NCBI RefSeq assembly: GCF_001439815.1
Contig: NZ_JYLM01000008.1
Coordinates: 186,001-250,000, forward strand
Direction of reading: 5' to 3'
Length of the DNA stretch: 64,000 nucleotides
Source: Pseudomonas orientalis
Lineage (GTDB): Bacteria > Pseudomonadota > Gammaproteobacteria > Pseudomonadales > Pseudomonadaceae
Part shown: positions 52,638 to 61,388 of the stretch, piece after piece
Position numbering within the stretch: the first letter of the stretch is position 1
Layout: each line of letters starts with the position of its first letter
Made by a program: the position numbers and the translations under genes
Notes under the pieces: generated by a model
Databases searched by the model: none
What the model was told of the DNA's origin: nothing
Seen by the model: only the letters and a program-made list of their open reading frames with translations

Positions 52638-53636
52638 TCAACCGCCCGTCATGTTCATGAAGCGCACCACCTGCACTTCATCGTCGAGGGTGAAGTTATG
52701 CCGATACGGCTTAAGTTTCATCGACTCGACAATGGCACTCTCCAGGCGTTTCGGCTCGCCCGGATAGCGCCGCAGCACCGCCTTGAGATCGACCGAATGC
52801 TCGTTGCCCAGGCACAGCAGCAACCGGCCTTCAACCGTCAGGCGCACACGGTTGCAGGTGCCGCAGAAGTTGTGACTGTGGGGCGAAATAAAGCCCAGGC
52901 GAATATGCGGCGCCTCCGCCAGACGCCAGTAACGCGCAGGCCCCTGCGTCGACTCCGCAGAGTCGATCAAGGTATAGCGTTCAGCAATACGCTCACGCAC
53001 CTGCGCACTGGAATAAAACGCCTCGGCACGGCTGTGTTCGCTGATCACGCCCAGCGGCATTTCTTCGATAAAGGACATATCCAGACCACGGTCGATGGCA
53101 AAGGCCACCAGGTCGTTGATCTCATGGTCATTGCGACCTTTCATTACCACGCAATTGAGCTTGGTGTGCTCAAAACCTGCGGCATTCGCGGCATCGATAC
53201 CGGCGATCACCTTGGCCAGATCACCGGTGCGCGTCAGTTCACGAAAGCGCGTGGGGTCCAGGCTGTCGAGGCTGATATTCAAGCGCTTGAGCCCGGCATC
53301 GAACAACGGCGCGGCGAGCTTGCCCAGTTGCGAACCGTTGGTGGTCATGCACAACTCGCGCAGACCGGGGAGTGCGGCGATGCGTCGGCACAGCTCCACC
53401 ACGCCCTGACGAACCAAGGGCTCGCCGCCGGTCAGCCGGATCTTGCGCGTGCCCAGCGCGACGAAACTCTGTGCCAGTTGATACAGCTCTTCCAGCGACA
53501 GAATCTGCTGGCGCGGCAGGAACTCCATGTCCTCGGCCATGCAATACACACAACGGAAATCGCAACGGTCAGTGACGGACATCCTGAGGTAGTCGACCCG
53601 GCGGGAAAAGCTATCCATCAGGATTTGATCGGTCAT
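52638..53636 (-). CDS. moaA: GTP 3',8-cyclase (molybdopterin biosynthesis)
   Basis: 332 residues. Radical-SAM enzyme making the first pterin intermediate from GTP. N-terminal cluster CDFRCVYC near residue 28-35, GGEPL near 73, and the C-terminal second [4Fe-4S] cluster cysteines in NFCGTCNRVRLTVEGRLLLC near 265. Ends in GG, which is needed for activity. ATG at 53636 selected; the longer frame adds unlikely residues. Provides cofactor for enzymes such as the PaoABC-type oxidoreductase at 4.6-8.3 kb. Confidence 0.96.
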   Translation of the reverse strand: MTDQILMDSFSRRVDYLRMSVTDRCDFRCVYCMAEDMEFLPRQQILSLEELYQLAQSFVALGTRKIRLTGGEPLVRQGVVELCRRIAALPGLRELCMTTNGSQLGKLAAPLFDAGLKRLNISLDSLDPTRFRELTRTGDLAKVIAGIDAANAAGFEHTKLNCVVMKGRNDHEINDLVAFAIDRGLDMSFIEEMPLGVISEHSRAEAFYSSAQVRERIAERYTLIDSAESTQGPARYWRLAEAPHIRLGFISPHSHNFCGTCNRVRLTVEGRLLLCLGNEHSVDLKAVLRRYPGEPKRLESAIVESMKLKPYRHNFTLDDEVQVVRFMNMTGG

Positions 53637-53814
53637 GAGAAACCTCGCGGCGGCGTCGGGCATAGACCCCGGGCGCTTCTATAGGAGTGTATTTGAGGCA
53701 AGGCTAGAGCTGTTTCCAGCTGGCGTCTAATCGCTATTAACAACCGGCTGATCGACGCAATCTATGAGCGATAAACCGGGTTGGCAACCGGCAATCCAGC
53801 GGCCCATTACCTGG

Positions 53815-54684
53815 CTATGTTTTAGATCGTCTGGCCTCGCCGTCGCTGCCATTCAGCGCCTGTTGCAGTTCACGTGCGTCGTGGCTGCAGAATATGTCCA
53901 CTGCCGCGCCACCATCGGCGGCCAATTGGCGTAAGCGCTGCTGGTTATGCAGGCGCGCCTGGCGGTCGGTGTCCATCATCGTCTGGTAGAAGCGCATGCC
54001 GGGCGGGCACCGGCGTTTGGCTAGATGCACTTCGTCATGGTGAAAGTAGGCATCGCCGGCATGCAGTTTCCAACCCTCGGCGGTGCGAATGGCAATGCCG
54101 GCGTGACCGGCTGTGTGTCCACGCAAGGGCACCAGCAGAATGTCTTCTTCCTGGGCACCTACCAAGGCCCGCACCGAGTCGAAACCGAACCATGTGTCGC
54201 CCTGCGGCGCATACAGTTGCCAACCCGAAACATCACGCCATTGCGCGGGCAGGAAGCGTCGTCGTTCGATCCAGCCATTCGCCAGCGTTGCGTGATTGAG
54301 TTCCTGATGCATCACGTGCACGCGCGCATTCGGGAAGTCCTGCAGGCCACCGGCATGATCGAAATCCAAGTGGGTGAGCAGGATGTGGCGGACATCGTTG
54401 GGGCTGAAACCCAAGCGGCATAGTTGCTCGATGGCGGTATAACGGCGCTCCAACTGAATGTTATTGAACGTCCTGAAAAACCGGCTCAGGCGTTCTGGGT
54501 GCTCGACGTCCTGCCGGCCGAAACCGGTGTCCACCAGGATCAGGCCATTGGTGGCGGTCTCGATCAGCAGGCAATGGCACACCACCGAGGCGGTGAGGCC
54601 GCGGCTGTAGCCATCGAACAGGACGCCGCCCAACGGGCACATGCACCCGCAATTGAGATGATGCACACGCAGGCCCTGGGTCAT
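53815..54684 (-). CDS. metallo-beta-lactamase-fold hydrolase (AHL-lactonase-like class)
   Basis: 289 residues. Metal motif THLDFDH with H105, D107, D109, H110; later ligands in LRGHTAGH and HAGDAYFHHDE. N-terminus CGCMCPLGGVLFDGYSRG is typical of a soluble MBL group that includes N-acyl-homoserine lactonase-like proteins, but this does not prove lactonase activity. ATGA overlap with the mqo stop means it is translationally coupled to malate:quinone oxidoreductase, so a metabolic role is also possible. Confidence 0.8.
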   Translation of the reverse strand: MTQGLRVHHLNCGCMCPLGGVLFDGYSRGLTASVVCHCLLIETATNGLILVDTGFGRQDVEHPERLSRFFRTFNNIQLERRYTAIEQLCRLGFSPNDVRHILLTHLDFDHAGGLQDFPNARVHVMHQELNHATLANGWIERRRFLPAQWRDVSGWQLYAPQGDTWFGFDSVRALVGAQEEDILLVPLRGHTAGHAGIAIRTAEGWKLHAGDAYFHHDEVHLAKRRCPPGMRFYQTMMDTDRQARLHNQQRLRQLAADGGAAVDIFCSHDARELQQALNGSDGEARRSKT

Positions 54685-56324
54685 AGGTTCAGATCCGGGT
54701 CGGTATCTACGTGCGGCTGCTTGATCGGATCAATAGCGGGTTTGGCGCCGGGTTGACGGTCGATGTCCGGCGGCGGCGTCAGTTGCAGCAGCTCGCTGGT
54801 GTAGCGCCATTCTTCCATGACTTTGTCGGGATGTTCATTCAAGTGCGTGCCATAGCTGGGCACGATCTGGCGCAACTTGTCCTGCCAGGGCGCGCTCGCC
54901 AGCTTGTCCTTGAACACCTTCTGCATCAGGTCGAGCATGATGGGCGCCGCCGTCGAAGCCCCCGGCGAAGCGCCCAGCAACCCGGCGATGCTGCCGTCCT
55001 GCGATGCCACCACCTCGGTACCCAGCTTGAGCACGCCGCCCTTGTCTTCATCCTTCTTGATGATCTGTACGCGCTGCCCGGCCTGCCACAAACGCCAGTC
55101 TTCCTTTTTGGCAGTGGGAAAATACGCTTTCAGCGCATCGAAACGATCATCGTCCGATTGCATCAATTGGCCGGCCAGGTACTGCACCAGGTCGAACTCA
55201 CGCACGCCGACGCGCATCATTGGCCAGATATTGTGCAACGTCATGCTGGCCGCCAGATCGAAGTACGAGCCTTCCTTGAGGAACTTGGTGGAAAACGTCG
55301 CAAACGGGCCAAACAGGATCATCCGTTTGCCATCAAGTACACGGGTGTCCAGGTGCGGCACCGACATCGGCGGCGCGCCTGTGGAGGCAATGCCGTAGGC
55401 CTTGGCCATGTGCCGCTCGGCCACCGCCGCATTGTCGGTCACCAGGAAAGAACCGCCCACCGGGAAGCCGGCGTAGTCCTTGGCTTCCTCGATGCCCGAC
55501 TTCTGCAGCAACGGCAACGCCGCGCCGCCCGCCCCGATGAACAGGAATTTCGCATCGGTGGCGCCGGTCGTACCGTCCTTGAGGTTTTTGTATTCAACGT
55601 GCCAGGAACCGTCCTCGTTGCGCGTAATGTCGCGCACTTCCGTCGACAGCCTGAGGGCGAAGTTCTGCCGGGCTTGCAGGTGGCTGACGAACTGCCGGGT
55701 GATTTCGCCGAAGTTGACGTCAGTGCCGATGGGTGTCCAGGTCGCGGCGATTTTTTGCGCCGGGTCGCGGCCTTCCATCATCAGTGGCACCCATTGCTTG
55801 ATCTGTTCCGGGTCTTCGGAATATTGCATCGGCCGGAACAGTGGGCTGGCCTGCAACGCCTCATAGCGTTTTTTCAGGAAACGGATGTTGTCGTCGCCCC
55901 ACACAAAACTCATGTGCGGCGTGGAGTTGATAAACGAGCGCGGGTTGTGCAGCACCCCGGTTTTCACTTGCCAGGCCAGGAACTGTCGGGTGATCTGGAA
56001 TGCTTCGTTGATTTCGACGGCCTTGGTGATATCAATCCTGCCGTCTTTTTCCGGGGTGTAGTTCAGCTCGGCGAGCGCCGAGTGGCCGGTGCCGGCATTG
56101 TTCCAGCCGTTGGAGCTTTCCTCCGCAACCTTGTCCAATCGCTCGACCATCTCCATCGACCAACCCGGCTCCAGTTCACTGAGCCACACCGCCAGGGTCG
56201 AACTCATGATCCCGCCTCCCACCAGCATCACATCGACGCGCTTGGTTTCGGCGGCGTACGCGTGCGAAATGCCCAGCGACAGGGCCAGGGCGGTCAGTGC
56301 TCCTTTGAGTGTCGGGTTGCTCAT
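54681..56324 (-). CDS. mqo: malate:quinone oxidoreductase with signal-like N-terminus
   Basis: 547 residues. FAD enzyme oxidising malate and passing electrons to quinone. FAD motif VDVMLVGGGIMSSTLAVWL near residue 29, NGWNNAGTGHSALAELNYTP near 72, GFPVGGSFLVTDN and C-terminal GASPGASTAAPIML. The first 24 residues (MSNPTLKGALTALALSLGIS plus HAYA) form a signal-peptide-like stretch not found in the usual cytoplasmic Mqo (about 500 residues). Start has GGAGG five bases upstream. Homologues with such an N-terminus exist in fluorescent pseudomonads as I recall. Couples to an MBL-fold hydrolase. Confidence 0.93.
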   Translation of the reverse strand: MSNPTLKGALTALALSLGISHAYAAETKRVDVMLVGGGIMSSTLAVWLSELEPGWSMEMVERLDKVAEESSNGWNNAGTGHSALAELNYTPEKDGRIDITKAVEINEAFQITRQFLAWQVKTGVLHNPRSFINSTPHMSFVWGDDNIRFLKKRYEALQASPLFRPMQYSEDPEQIKQWVPLMMEGRDPAQKIAATWTPIGTDVNFGEITRQFVSHLQARQNFALRLSTEVRDITRNEDGSWHVEYKNLKDGTTGATDAKFLFIGAGGAALPLLQKSGIEEAKDYAGFPVGGSFLVTDNAAVAERHMAKAYGIASTGAPPMSVPHLDTRVLDGKRMILFGPFATFSTKFLKEGSYFDLAASMTLHNIWPMMRVGVREFDLVQYLAGQLMQSDDDRFDALKAYFPTAKKEDWRLWQAGQRVQIIKKDEDKGGVLKLGTEVVASQDGSIAGLLGASPGASTAAPIMLDLMQKVFKDKLASAPWQDKLRQIVPSYGTHLNEHPDKVMEEWRYTSELLQLTPPPDIDRQPGAKPAIDPIKQPHVDTDPDLNL

Positions 56325-56421
56325 ATTGCCTCCAAGACACAACGGTCGGTTTTCATTTAGGCCCGAATCTCCATCGCTTTTGCCATGGTCGCGCTCCTGC
56401 TGAGTAAAAAGCCCGTGCGCC

Positions 56422-57549
56422 TCAGTAACGCAATACCGCCGCCGCACGGCTGTCGGTGGGCATCGAGCGCTCGGCAGGCACGACCACCACTTCACCGCCC
56501 TGGCGGATAACGGCCAGGATCAGCTCGTCCAGCGCTGCGTCTTCCTCGGCGACCTGGGCGCCTGCCTCGCTGCCGTCGGCCTCCACCAGCAACAACGCCA
56601 CTCGGCCCTCCAGCGTCGCATGCTCGATGTCCACCAGCCGCGAGACGTAAAGCCGCTGGCCCACGGCCACGCCAAATCGATCAAACGCCGTGTTCAGCGA
56701 ATCCTCGCAGCGCTTGCTCATGACGGCGGTACAGGCTTGCGCCAACTCGGCTGGCGACAGCGTGGCGGGGTCGGTACGAACGCCGTCCGCCAGCAGGAAA
56801 GGGTTGTGGCTGAGCGCCCTGAACACGGCCTGGTTCTCCGGCAGCGCCACCAGCACCAACGGCAGTTTGCAGACGCGCGAACAGTGCTCGGTGATCGTTT
56901 TGTCGACGGCACGAAAGAACCGCTCGCGGTCCAGGTTCACTTCGTCCTGCTTACCGCCGCCGCCAGACTCGTGCATCATCGGATCGCCGCGCTCGCCCGC
57001 GCCACTGAACCCATCAGGGTGGCCTTGCTGATCGCGGGAGGTCAGTTGATCGCCCAAGGCATCGGCCTGGGAGGTGGGGACCGCTTCCGGCAACTCGATT
57101 TCCTGCAGCGTCTGCCCGGCCCCCTCATAAATCTGCACGCTGTCCCGCGTCAGGCACAGCGCCTGGTAGCGCTCGGTCATCGGCACCTGGCGCAGCAAGG
57201 GCCTGAGGTAAGGGTGGCGGTTGACGATGGCGATCTCTTGAACCGGCCGATGCAACCCCACCACCAGAAAATGCTCAGCGCCGCCAAAGATCGCGATCGA
57301 AGGCGGACAGCTATTCCAGAACTCTGTGTCGGCGACCAGGTCATGAAACGGCGCAAGCAGCGTCTCGGCCTGCGCTTGATCGGTCAGCAGGCCTTCGAGG
57401 TCTTTGATGAGATTCTTCAAGCGAATCGGGTTTTGCGTACGTTCAGGGAACGTTTGCTGGGCGGGCATGTAGACACTCAGGTTGGTGCGATCCGCCAGGG
57501 CCAGGAGCGTGTCCAGGGTGTCACGTGTAAAGGTTTGAACTGAGACCAT
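56422..57549 (-). CDS. baeRF3-family (bacterial eRF1-like) protein
   Basis: 375 residues. N-terminal part NLSVYMPAQQTFPERTQNPI near 24-43 followed by RLKNLIKDLE matches the baeRF family 3 (archaeo-eukaryotic release-factor-like proteins of bacteria), and the C-terminal two-thirds has the eRF1 domain-3/L7Ae-like fold pattern (ELILAVIRQGGEVVVVPAER). A low-complexity linker (GAGERGDPMMHESGGGGKQD) lies near 185-205. These proteins are proposed to act on stalled or hibernating ribosomes; unproven. Start ATG with AGGAGG upstream. Follows the HPF-like gene by 11 bases. Confidence 0.78.
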   Translation of the reverse strand: MVSVQTFTRDTLDTLLALADRTNLSVYMPAQQTFPERTQNPIRLKNLIKDLEGLLTDQAQAETLLAPFHDLVADTEFWNSCPPSIAIFGGAEHFLVVGLHRPVQEIAIVNRHPYLRPLLRQVPMTERYQALCLTRDSVQIYEGAGQTLQEIELPEAVPTSQADALGDQLTSRDQQGHPDGFSGAGERGDPMMHESGGGGKQDEVNLDRERFFRAVDKTITEHCSRVCKLPLVLVALPENQAVFRALSHNPFLLADGVRTDPATLSPAELAQACTAVMSKRCEDSLNTAFDRFGVAVGQRLYVSRLVDIEHATLEGRVALLLVEADGSEAGAQVAEEDAALDELILAVIRQGGEVVVVPAERSMPTDSRAAAVLRY

Positions 57550-57560
57550 GGGAAACCTCC

Positions 57561-57986
57561 TCAGTGTTTGTCCAGATCAGCCTGCTTGGCCAGAAAATCG
57601 TCTTCGAGCAACGCGTCGATCTGCGCGGAAGATTCCTCCTGGACCGGGGGCGCCGTCAGATGCCCGGTGGACTCGACTTTGGGTGACAGCCGTCCCAGCA
57701 GATGCTCAAGCGCATGGTGGATTTTCCGAGCGGCGCCAGCGACGGCCAGCTCCAGGCTTTCCGCCTGATGGGTGACGGACAGCGAACTGTGGCCCTTGGG
57801 GCGCACTTCGATCTGGCAACGTTTGTCTTGGGGACCGGATTTCTGCGCATTCACGTCCCCCACATGGATTTCCACGCGGGTCAGCACCGAGGTGTAACGC
57901 TCCAGCTCATCCACCACCGTACTGCCCACCCAGGCCTGAAGATCGGCGCTGCCTTCAATGTGATTAGTGTCTACCTGTACCAGCAT
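57561..57986 (-). CDS. HPF/RaiA-like ribosome-associated protein
   Basis: 141 residues. N-terminal domain IEGSADLQAWVGSTVVDELE and FSDV-like basic centre CQIEVRPKGHSSLSVTHQAE match the S30AE/HPF fold that blocks the ribosome decoding site in stationary phase; C-terminal part is a short tail, not the long HPF dimerisation domain. It is the first gene of a two-gene operon with baeRF3. It differs from the usual hpf next to rpoN, so it is an extra paralogue. Confidence 0.75.
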   Translation of the reverse strand: MLVQVDTNHIEGSADLQAWVGSTVVDELERYTSVLTRVEIHVGDVNAQKSGPQDKRCQIEVRPKGHSSLSVTHQAESLELAVAGAARKIHHALEHLLGRLSPKVESTGHLTAPPVQEESSAQIDALLEDDFLAKQADLDKH

Positions 57987-58157
57987 GGTTAATTCCTCTT
58001 CTGTCCTGAAAAGTAGGTTCGCCCCTGGGCGCCAACGGCTATGTAAGGTTCGAACCGAGGCCATTCGCCCCCGTTCGTTCGGCAAACGGCGCAGGCCGAT
58101 CAACGGCACACTTCACGGCCAGGCACAGCGCGGCGCTCGGGAACCAGTGGTTCTGGA

Positions 58158-58244
58158 TCATCTTTCGATCACCAGCACCCGGTCGAAGCTGGCGAGGGTC
58201 GAGCGTCGGTGAACCACCGCAAGCACGGCCGGCCGCGCATCAGG
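58158..58244 (-). pseudogene. ABC transporter ATP-binding C-terminus, remnant
   Basis: About 28 codons: ARPAVLAVVHRRSTLASFDR then VLVIER and stop. The VVHRxSTLASFDRVLVxE pattern is the H-loop of an ABC exporter ATPase. Upstream the homology seems to jump frame (MDLMRGRP), and no Walker A/B is present. The gene is degraded. Confidence 0.65.
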
Positions 58245-58257
58245 TCCATCAGCGCGC

Positions 58258-58401
58258 TGGATGATGGCCCTGGGCCGTATTCGCGCGCTCGAAGCGTTGC
58301 AGGAACGCCGCGGCGTCAGTATCTGGAACCTGGGCACAGGGCGCGGATATTCGGTGCTGGACGCTTTTAAACGAAAAGGGTGGCGACTGTACGCGGGTTA
58401 G
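58258..58401 (+). pseudogene. galE (UDP-glucose 4-epimerase) remnant
   Basis: 48 codons resembling the mid-to-late part of GalE: MALGRIRALEALQERRGVSI followed by WNLGTGRGYSVLDAF, the GalE N-L-G-T-G-x-G-Y-S-V-L motif, then non-homologous residues to the stop. No N-terminal Rossmann domain is present. Opposite strand to the ABC remnant. Confidence 0.7.
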
Positions 58402-58563
58402 CAGACCAGGAATCAAGGAACCCAGCGCACCCGAAGGTGCCCCACGCACAGCCGCCATAACGCAATCCAGCGGATGCTGAAAGCATCGCTTGAATGGAGG
58501 GTGGCGTTGTAGGCCTTGATATTAACCGAGCTGCTAAACCCGGGCGCTGATTTTGCAGCGACT

Positions 58564-58598
58564 GGGGGAGGTTAGCGGGGTGGGGGGGGGAAGGGGGA
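58564..58598 (+). other. G-quadruplex-like run
   Basis: Runs of five, four, nine and five guanines within 35 bases, separated by one to six bases. Could fold as a G-quadruplex on the plus strand. No gene on either side explains it. Confidence 0.5.
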
Positions 58599-58674
58599 GT
58601 TCATCGATGGCGCTGCTTTTTGTGGGAAAATTCTGAAGACACGTCCGCCGTGCTTTTAAACCCCCAGAAACAAC

Positions 58675-58697
58675 AAAACCCGCACTAGGCGGGTTTT
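58675..58697. terminator. orphan bidirectional terminator
   Basis: AAAACCCGC-ACTAG-GCGGGTTTT, a compact stem with A and T tracts on each side. No intact gene precedes it, implying a lost upstream gene. Confidence 0.75.
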
Positions 58698-59036
58698 GTC
58701 GATGCTTCGAATTGGTGGGCCGGGGGAAGTTGAATTGGCTAAGTAGGCTGTTGATTTGTTGAGTGAATTTCAGCTTGATTTTTTTGGTTGGAATACCAAT
58801 TGGAATACCGTTTAAATCGCGACGAGCTTTCTTGATGCCTCGCAAGCCCGCTGGACTGACCTCGATTCAAGGCACTCACTGCCTTGCGAGGTGGTACGCG
58901 TTCTCTTGGTGGTTACAACTCAGACGAAAGGTGTGGTGACCCGTAATCATGCGGGCAATCTTCGCTTGACCCTTTATGGTCGGGTTTTTCAATTTTTACC
59001 ACGCAATTCATCTGCGTCGAATGTAGGAAGTAGTCC

Positions 59037-59342
59037 ATGACGGATCTAAAGGGTGCCGAACAGACCGCCAGCAGTCTTGCTGAAGAAGCGCTCAATCAGG
59101 CACGCGCTCGTTTTTCGTCCAGCGAAAGTCCTGTCACCCCAGAGCCTAAGTCGCTAAAGAAGAAGCCTGGGCGCAAGGCCACAGCCCCTCAGACCAGTAA
59201 TACCTTGCAGGACCTGCAAAAAACGCTGTGGGCTACTGTGAGATGGTTTGTGAAGCAGTACCTGCGATGCTCAGCACCAGCGACCGTCTACTACTATGAA
59301 TTAACAGCAGGGTTGATTCGCTGCAGAAGGCACAAAGCTTGA
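59037..59342 (+). CDS. small orphan protein, 101 residues
   Basis: Not recognised. Start ATG with GGAAGT upstream. N-terminal helix with heptad-like Glu/Ala/Arg content (AEQTASSLAEEALNQARARF), a Ser/Pro/Lys-rich middle (LKKKPGRKATAPQ, AT-hook-like GRK) and a C-terminal segment (WATVRWFVKQYLRCSAPATV) with an aromatic cluster. Composition of the middle suggests nucleic-acid binding. Could be truncated at the 3' end. Low confidence as a real gene. Confidence 0.4.
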   Translation: MTDLKGAEQTASSLAEEALNQARARFSSSESPVTPEPKSLKKKPGRKATAPQTSNTLQDLQKTLWATVRWFVKQYLRCSAPATVYYYELTAGLIRCRRHKA

Positions 59343-59848
59343 TGGTTGAGTTGAATAGAATGCCAGCGCCTCTTTGAAATGGTGCCGCACCTTTTTGGGA
59401 GGGACGATGATCTTTATATGGATATTATTGGTGCGCTCATTGGGGGCCACCGCTATCGAGATGTGACTCGGAGAATAACCTGATTCAAGGTGGCTCTGCA
59501 TTAATACAATTTGACAGTGCCTTTGAGCGTTCTACGAAAAAATACGAAATACTTCAAAGAACTTTCCTTGCTCTGCGCTTAAATGGTGCAAATCCTGACC
59601 TCAGGATGCACCAATAGGGTGAAAAAAGTGCGTAAATGAGGTGAGTGCTCAAGAGAGATTCTTTCAAAAAAAGGAGTGAGATTTTAATCGCTGCTGAATC
59701 GATTTTTTGTCAATGTAAATCAATGTCTTAAATGAGCGGGTTGAAGGCTCACAGTGTTGACTGAGTCCTAAGTGTTTTTTGGGGGGTTTACAGACGGTCC
59801 AAATCTCAGTAGCTTTTTATGCATGAGATTTTAATGACAGGGAAAGTT
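59343..59848. other. AT-rich leader region before the biosynthetic operon
   Basis: 506 bases, clearly AT-richer than flanking DNA, with no supported gene. Contains a 12-base direct repeat TGAGATTTTAAT at 59677-59688 and 59824-59835, and likely the promoter of the operon; no clear -35/-10 assigned. Confidence 0.5.
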
Positions 59849-61276
59849 ATGAGTAATCCTAGGGATGCATATCTCAAGCGTTTGGCCGCGCCTCGAAACA
59901 TTTGGTTGAATGGTAGGAAAGTAAATAATGTTCTCCAAGAGCCTGCGTTTCAGGGGGCTATTGACAATACACTGTCCTATTACGATATGTTGGAAGGTCC
60001 AGACTTTCACTTCGATTACAAGGGCAGTCCTGCCGCAATAAGCTTGATGGTTCCAAATACTGTCGATGATCTAGCACGCAAACGTAATGCTTATAAAAAA
60101 GTGGCTGATAGTTCATTCGGGATGTTGGGGCGAACTCCCGATTTTATCAATGCCGGGTTGAGCGCTATGTGTTCTCATGCAACGTTCTTCGGGCGTGATG
60201 AATATGCGGATTACTCAGCCAATATTATCGATTTCTATGACCGTTGCGCCAAAGAGCATTTGTTCGTCGGTCACGGTGCCATCAACCCGCAGATTGATCG
60301 TTCCAAGCCCATGGGGCTTCAGTCCAACCTGTACGCTGGCGTCAAATGCGTAAACGTCAGTGATCAGGGGATCGAAGTCAGCGGTGCCAAAATGATTGTG
60401 ACCCTTGCTCCCATCGCTGATCAATTACTGATCTTCAACATGCCCGGACTGACTGAGCATGACGCCGATTATGCGCTGGCGTTCGCTGTCCCGACCGATT
60501 CGCATGGATTGAGGATTATTTGTCGCAAGAGCCTAGCGCACCCCGAATCTTCTGAGTTCGACTATCCGCTGTCGAGCAAAATGGATGAGATAGACGCCTA
60601 TCTGGTGTTTGATCAGGTGCGTATTCCTTGGTCTGATGTGTTCATCTTTCGTGACATTGCCAAATCCAATCAGTTCTACGACGTGACTCGCACCCGCCAT
60701 CATACTGGTCACCAAGGGGTTGTCCGAGGGTTAGCCAAGGCCGAGTTGCTGATTGGCGTTGCGGACAGTCTTGCTCGCAATCTAGGTCTTTCCTCCTACA
60801 TTAATGTCCAAGAGCAACTGGGGGAACTGACCACCGCCTATGAGCTTATCCGCGGCGCCGTAATACTCTCTGAACTCGAAGCTCAAGTTGACGCCGAAGG
60901 CGTGTGTAACCCAAGTATTCACGCGATCCAGGCAATTCGCTGTCATTTTCCGAAGTGGTACCAGAAAATGTTGCAGACAGTTCAGTCTCTAGCGGCGGGC
61001 TCAATGCTGGCCGTGCCGCACGGTGATGACTTTCATAATGAGAACGAAGCATGCCTGCAACAGGCGTTGCAAAATCCGTTTTTGTCACCGTTGGACAGGG
61101 GCAAGTTACTCAACTTGGCCTGGGATGTAAGCGGCGATGGTTTTGGTCAGCGTCAAATGATCTATGAAACCTACCATGCTGGCGATCCCATGCGTATTGC
61201 TGCTGCGCACTACAGCAATTACAACAAGCAAGCCATGTCGGATTCGGTGGAGCGTGCGCTTAAAGGCAATCACTAG
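59849..61276 (+). CDS. HpaB/PvcC-like FADH2-dependent monooxygenase (oxygenase component)
   Basis: 475 residues. Two-component flavin monooxygenase large subunit: N-terminal RDAYLKRLAAPRNIWLNGRK, a middle domain with the acyl-CoA-dehydrogenase-like fold, and a C-terminal helical domain (GDGFGQRQMIYETYHAGDP). Such enzymes hydroxylate phenols or nitrogen atoms using FADH2 from a separate reductase, which this cluster also encodes at 63716. ATG at 59849 chosen for AGGGAAA upstream; an earlier in-frame ATG lacks this. Codon use is AT-richer than core genes. First gene of the operon; substrate unknown. Confidence 0.85.
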   Translation: MSNPRDAYLKRLAAPRNIWLNGRKVNNVLQEPAFQGAIDNTLSYYDMLEGPDFHFDYKGSPAAISLMVPNTVDDLARKRNAYKKVADSSFGMLGRTPDFINAGLSAMCSHATFFGRDEYADYSANIIDFYDRCAKEHLFVGHGAINPQIDRSKPMGLQSNLYAGVKCVNVSDQGIEVSGAKMIVTLAPIADQLLIFNMPGLTEHDADYALAFAVPTDSHGLRIICRKSLAHPESSEFDYPLSSKMDEIDAYLVFDQVRIPWSDVFIFRDIAKSNQFYDVTRTRHHTGHQGVVRGLAKAELLIGVADSLARNLGLSSYINVQEQLGELTTAYELIRGAVILSELEAQVDAEGVCNPSIHAIQAIRCHFPKWYQKMLQTVQSLAAGSMLAVPHGDDFHNENEACLQQALQNPFLSPLDRGKLLNLAWDVSGDGFGQRQMIYETYHAGDPMRIAAAHYSNYNKQAMSDSVERALKGNH

Positions 61277-61388
61277 CTCGTGTATATAGGGTGGTCGGCC
61301 TGATAGTAATATTATGTTAAGTTTTCAGTCTTATGTATGCCTGTGTCGTCGGTTGCATGATATTTGAAGTCAAAGGAGCTGACTGTTC

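Larger units (their letters stand above)
57987..59036. other. decayed region with ABC and galE remnants
   Basis: About 1050 bases with no intact gene. Left to right: ABC-transporter tail (minus), galE fragment (plus), G-rich run, orphan terminator at 58675-58697, a repeated TTGGAATACC (58788 and 58800), then a possible hairpin (58960-58990) before the 101-residue orphan gene. Looks like the end of an island or a site of repeated deletion. Confidence 0.6.

Noticed and set aside
58705..58735. possible tRNA 3' end (minus strand ...CCCCCGGCCCACCA) as an attachment site
   Set aside because: The T-arm does not pair and no second copy or integrase is visible, so it cannot be supported as a tRNA fragment or att site.
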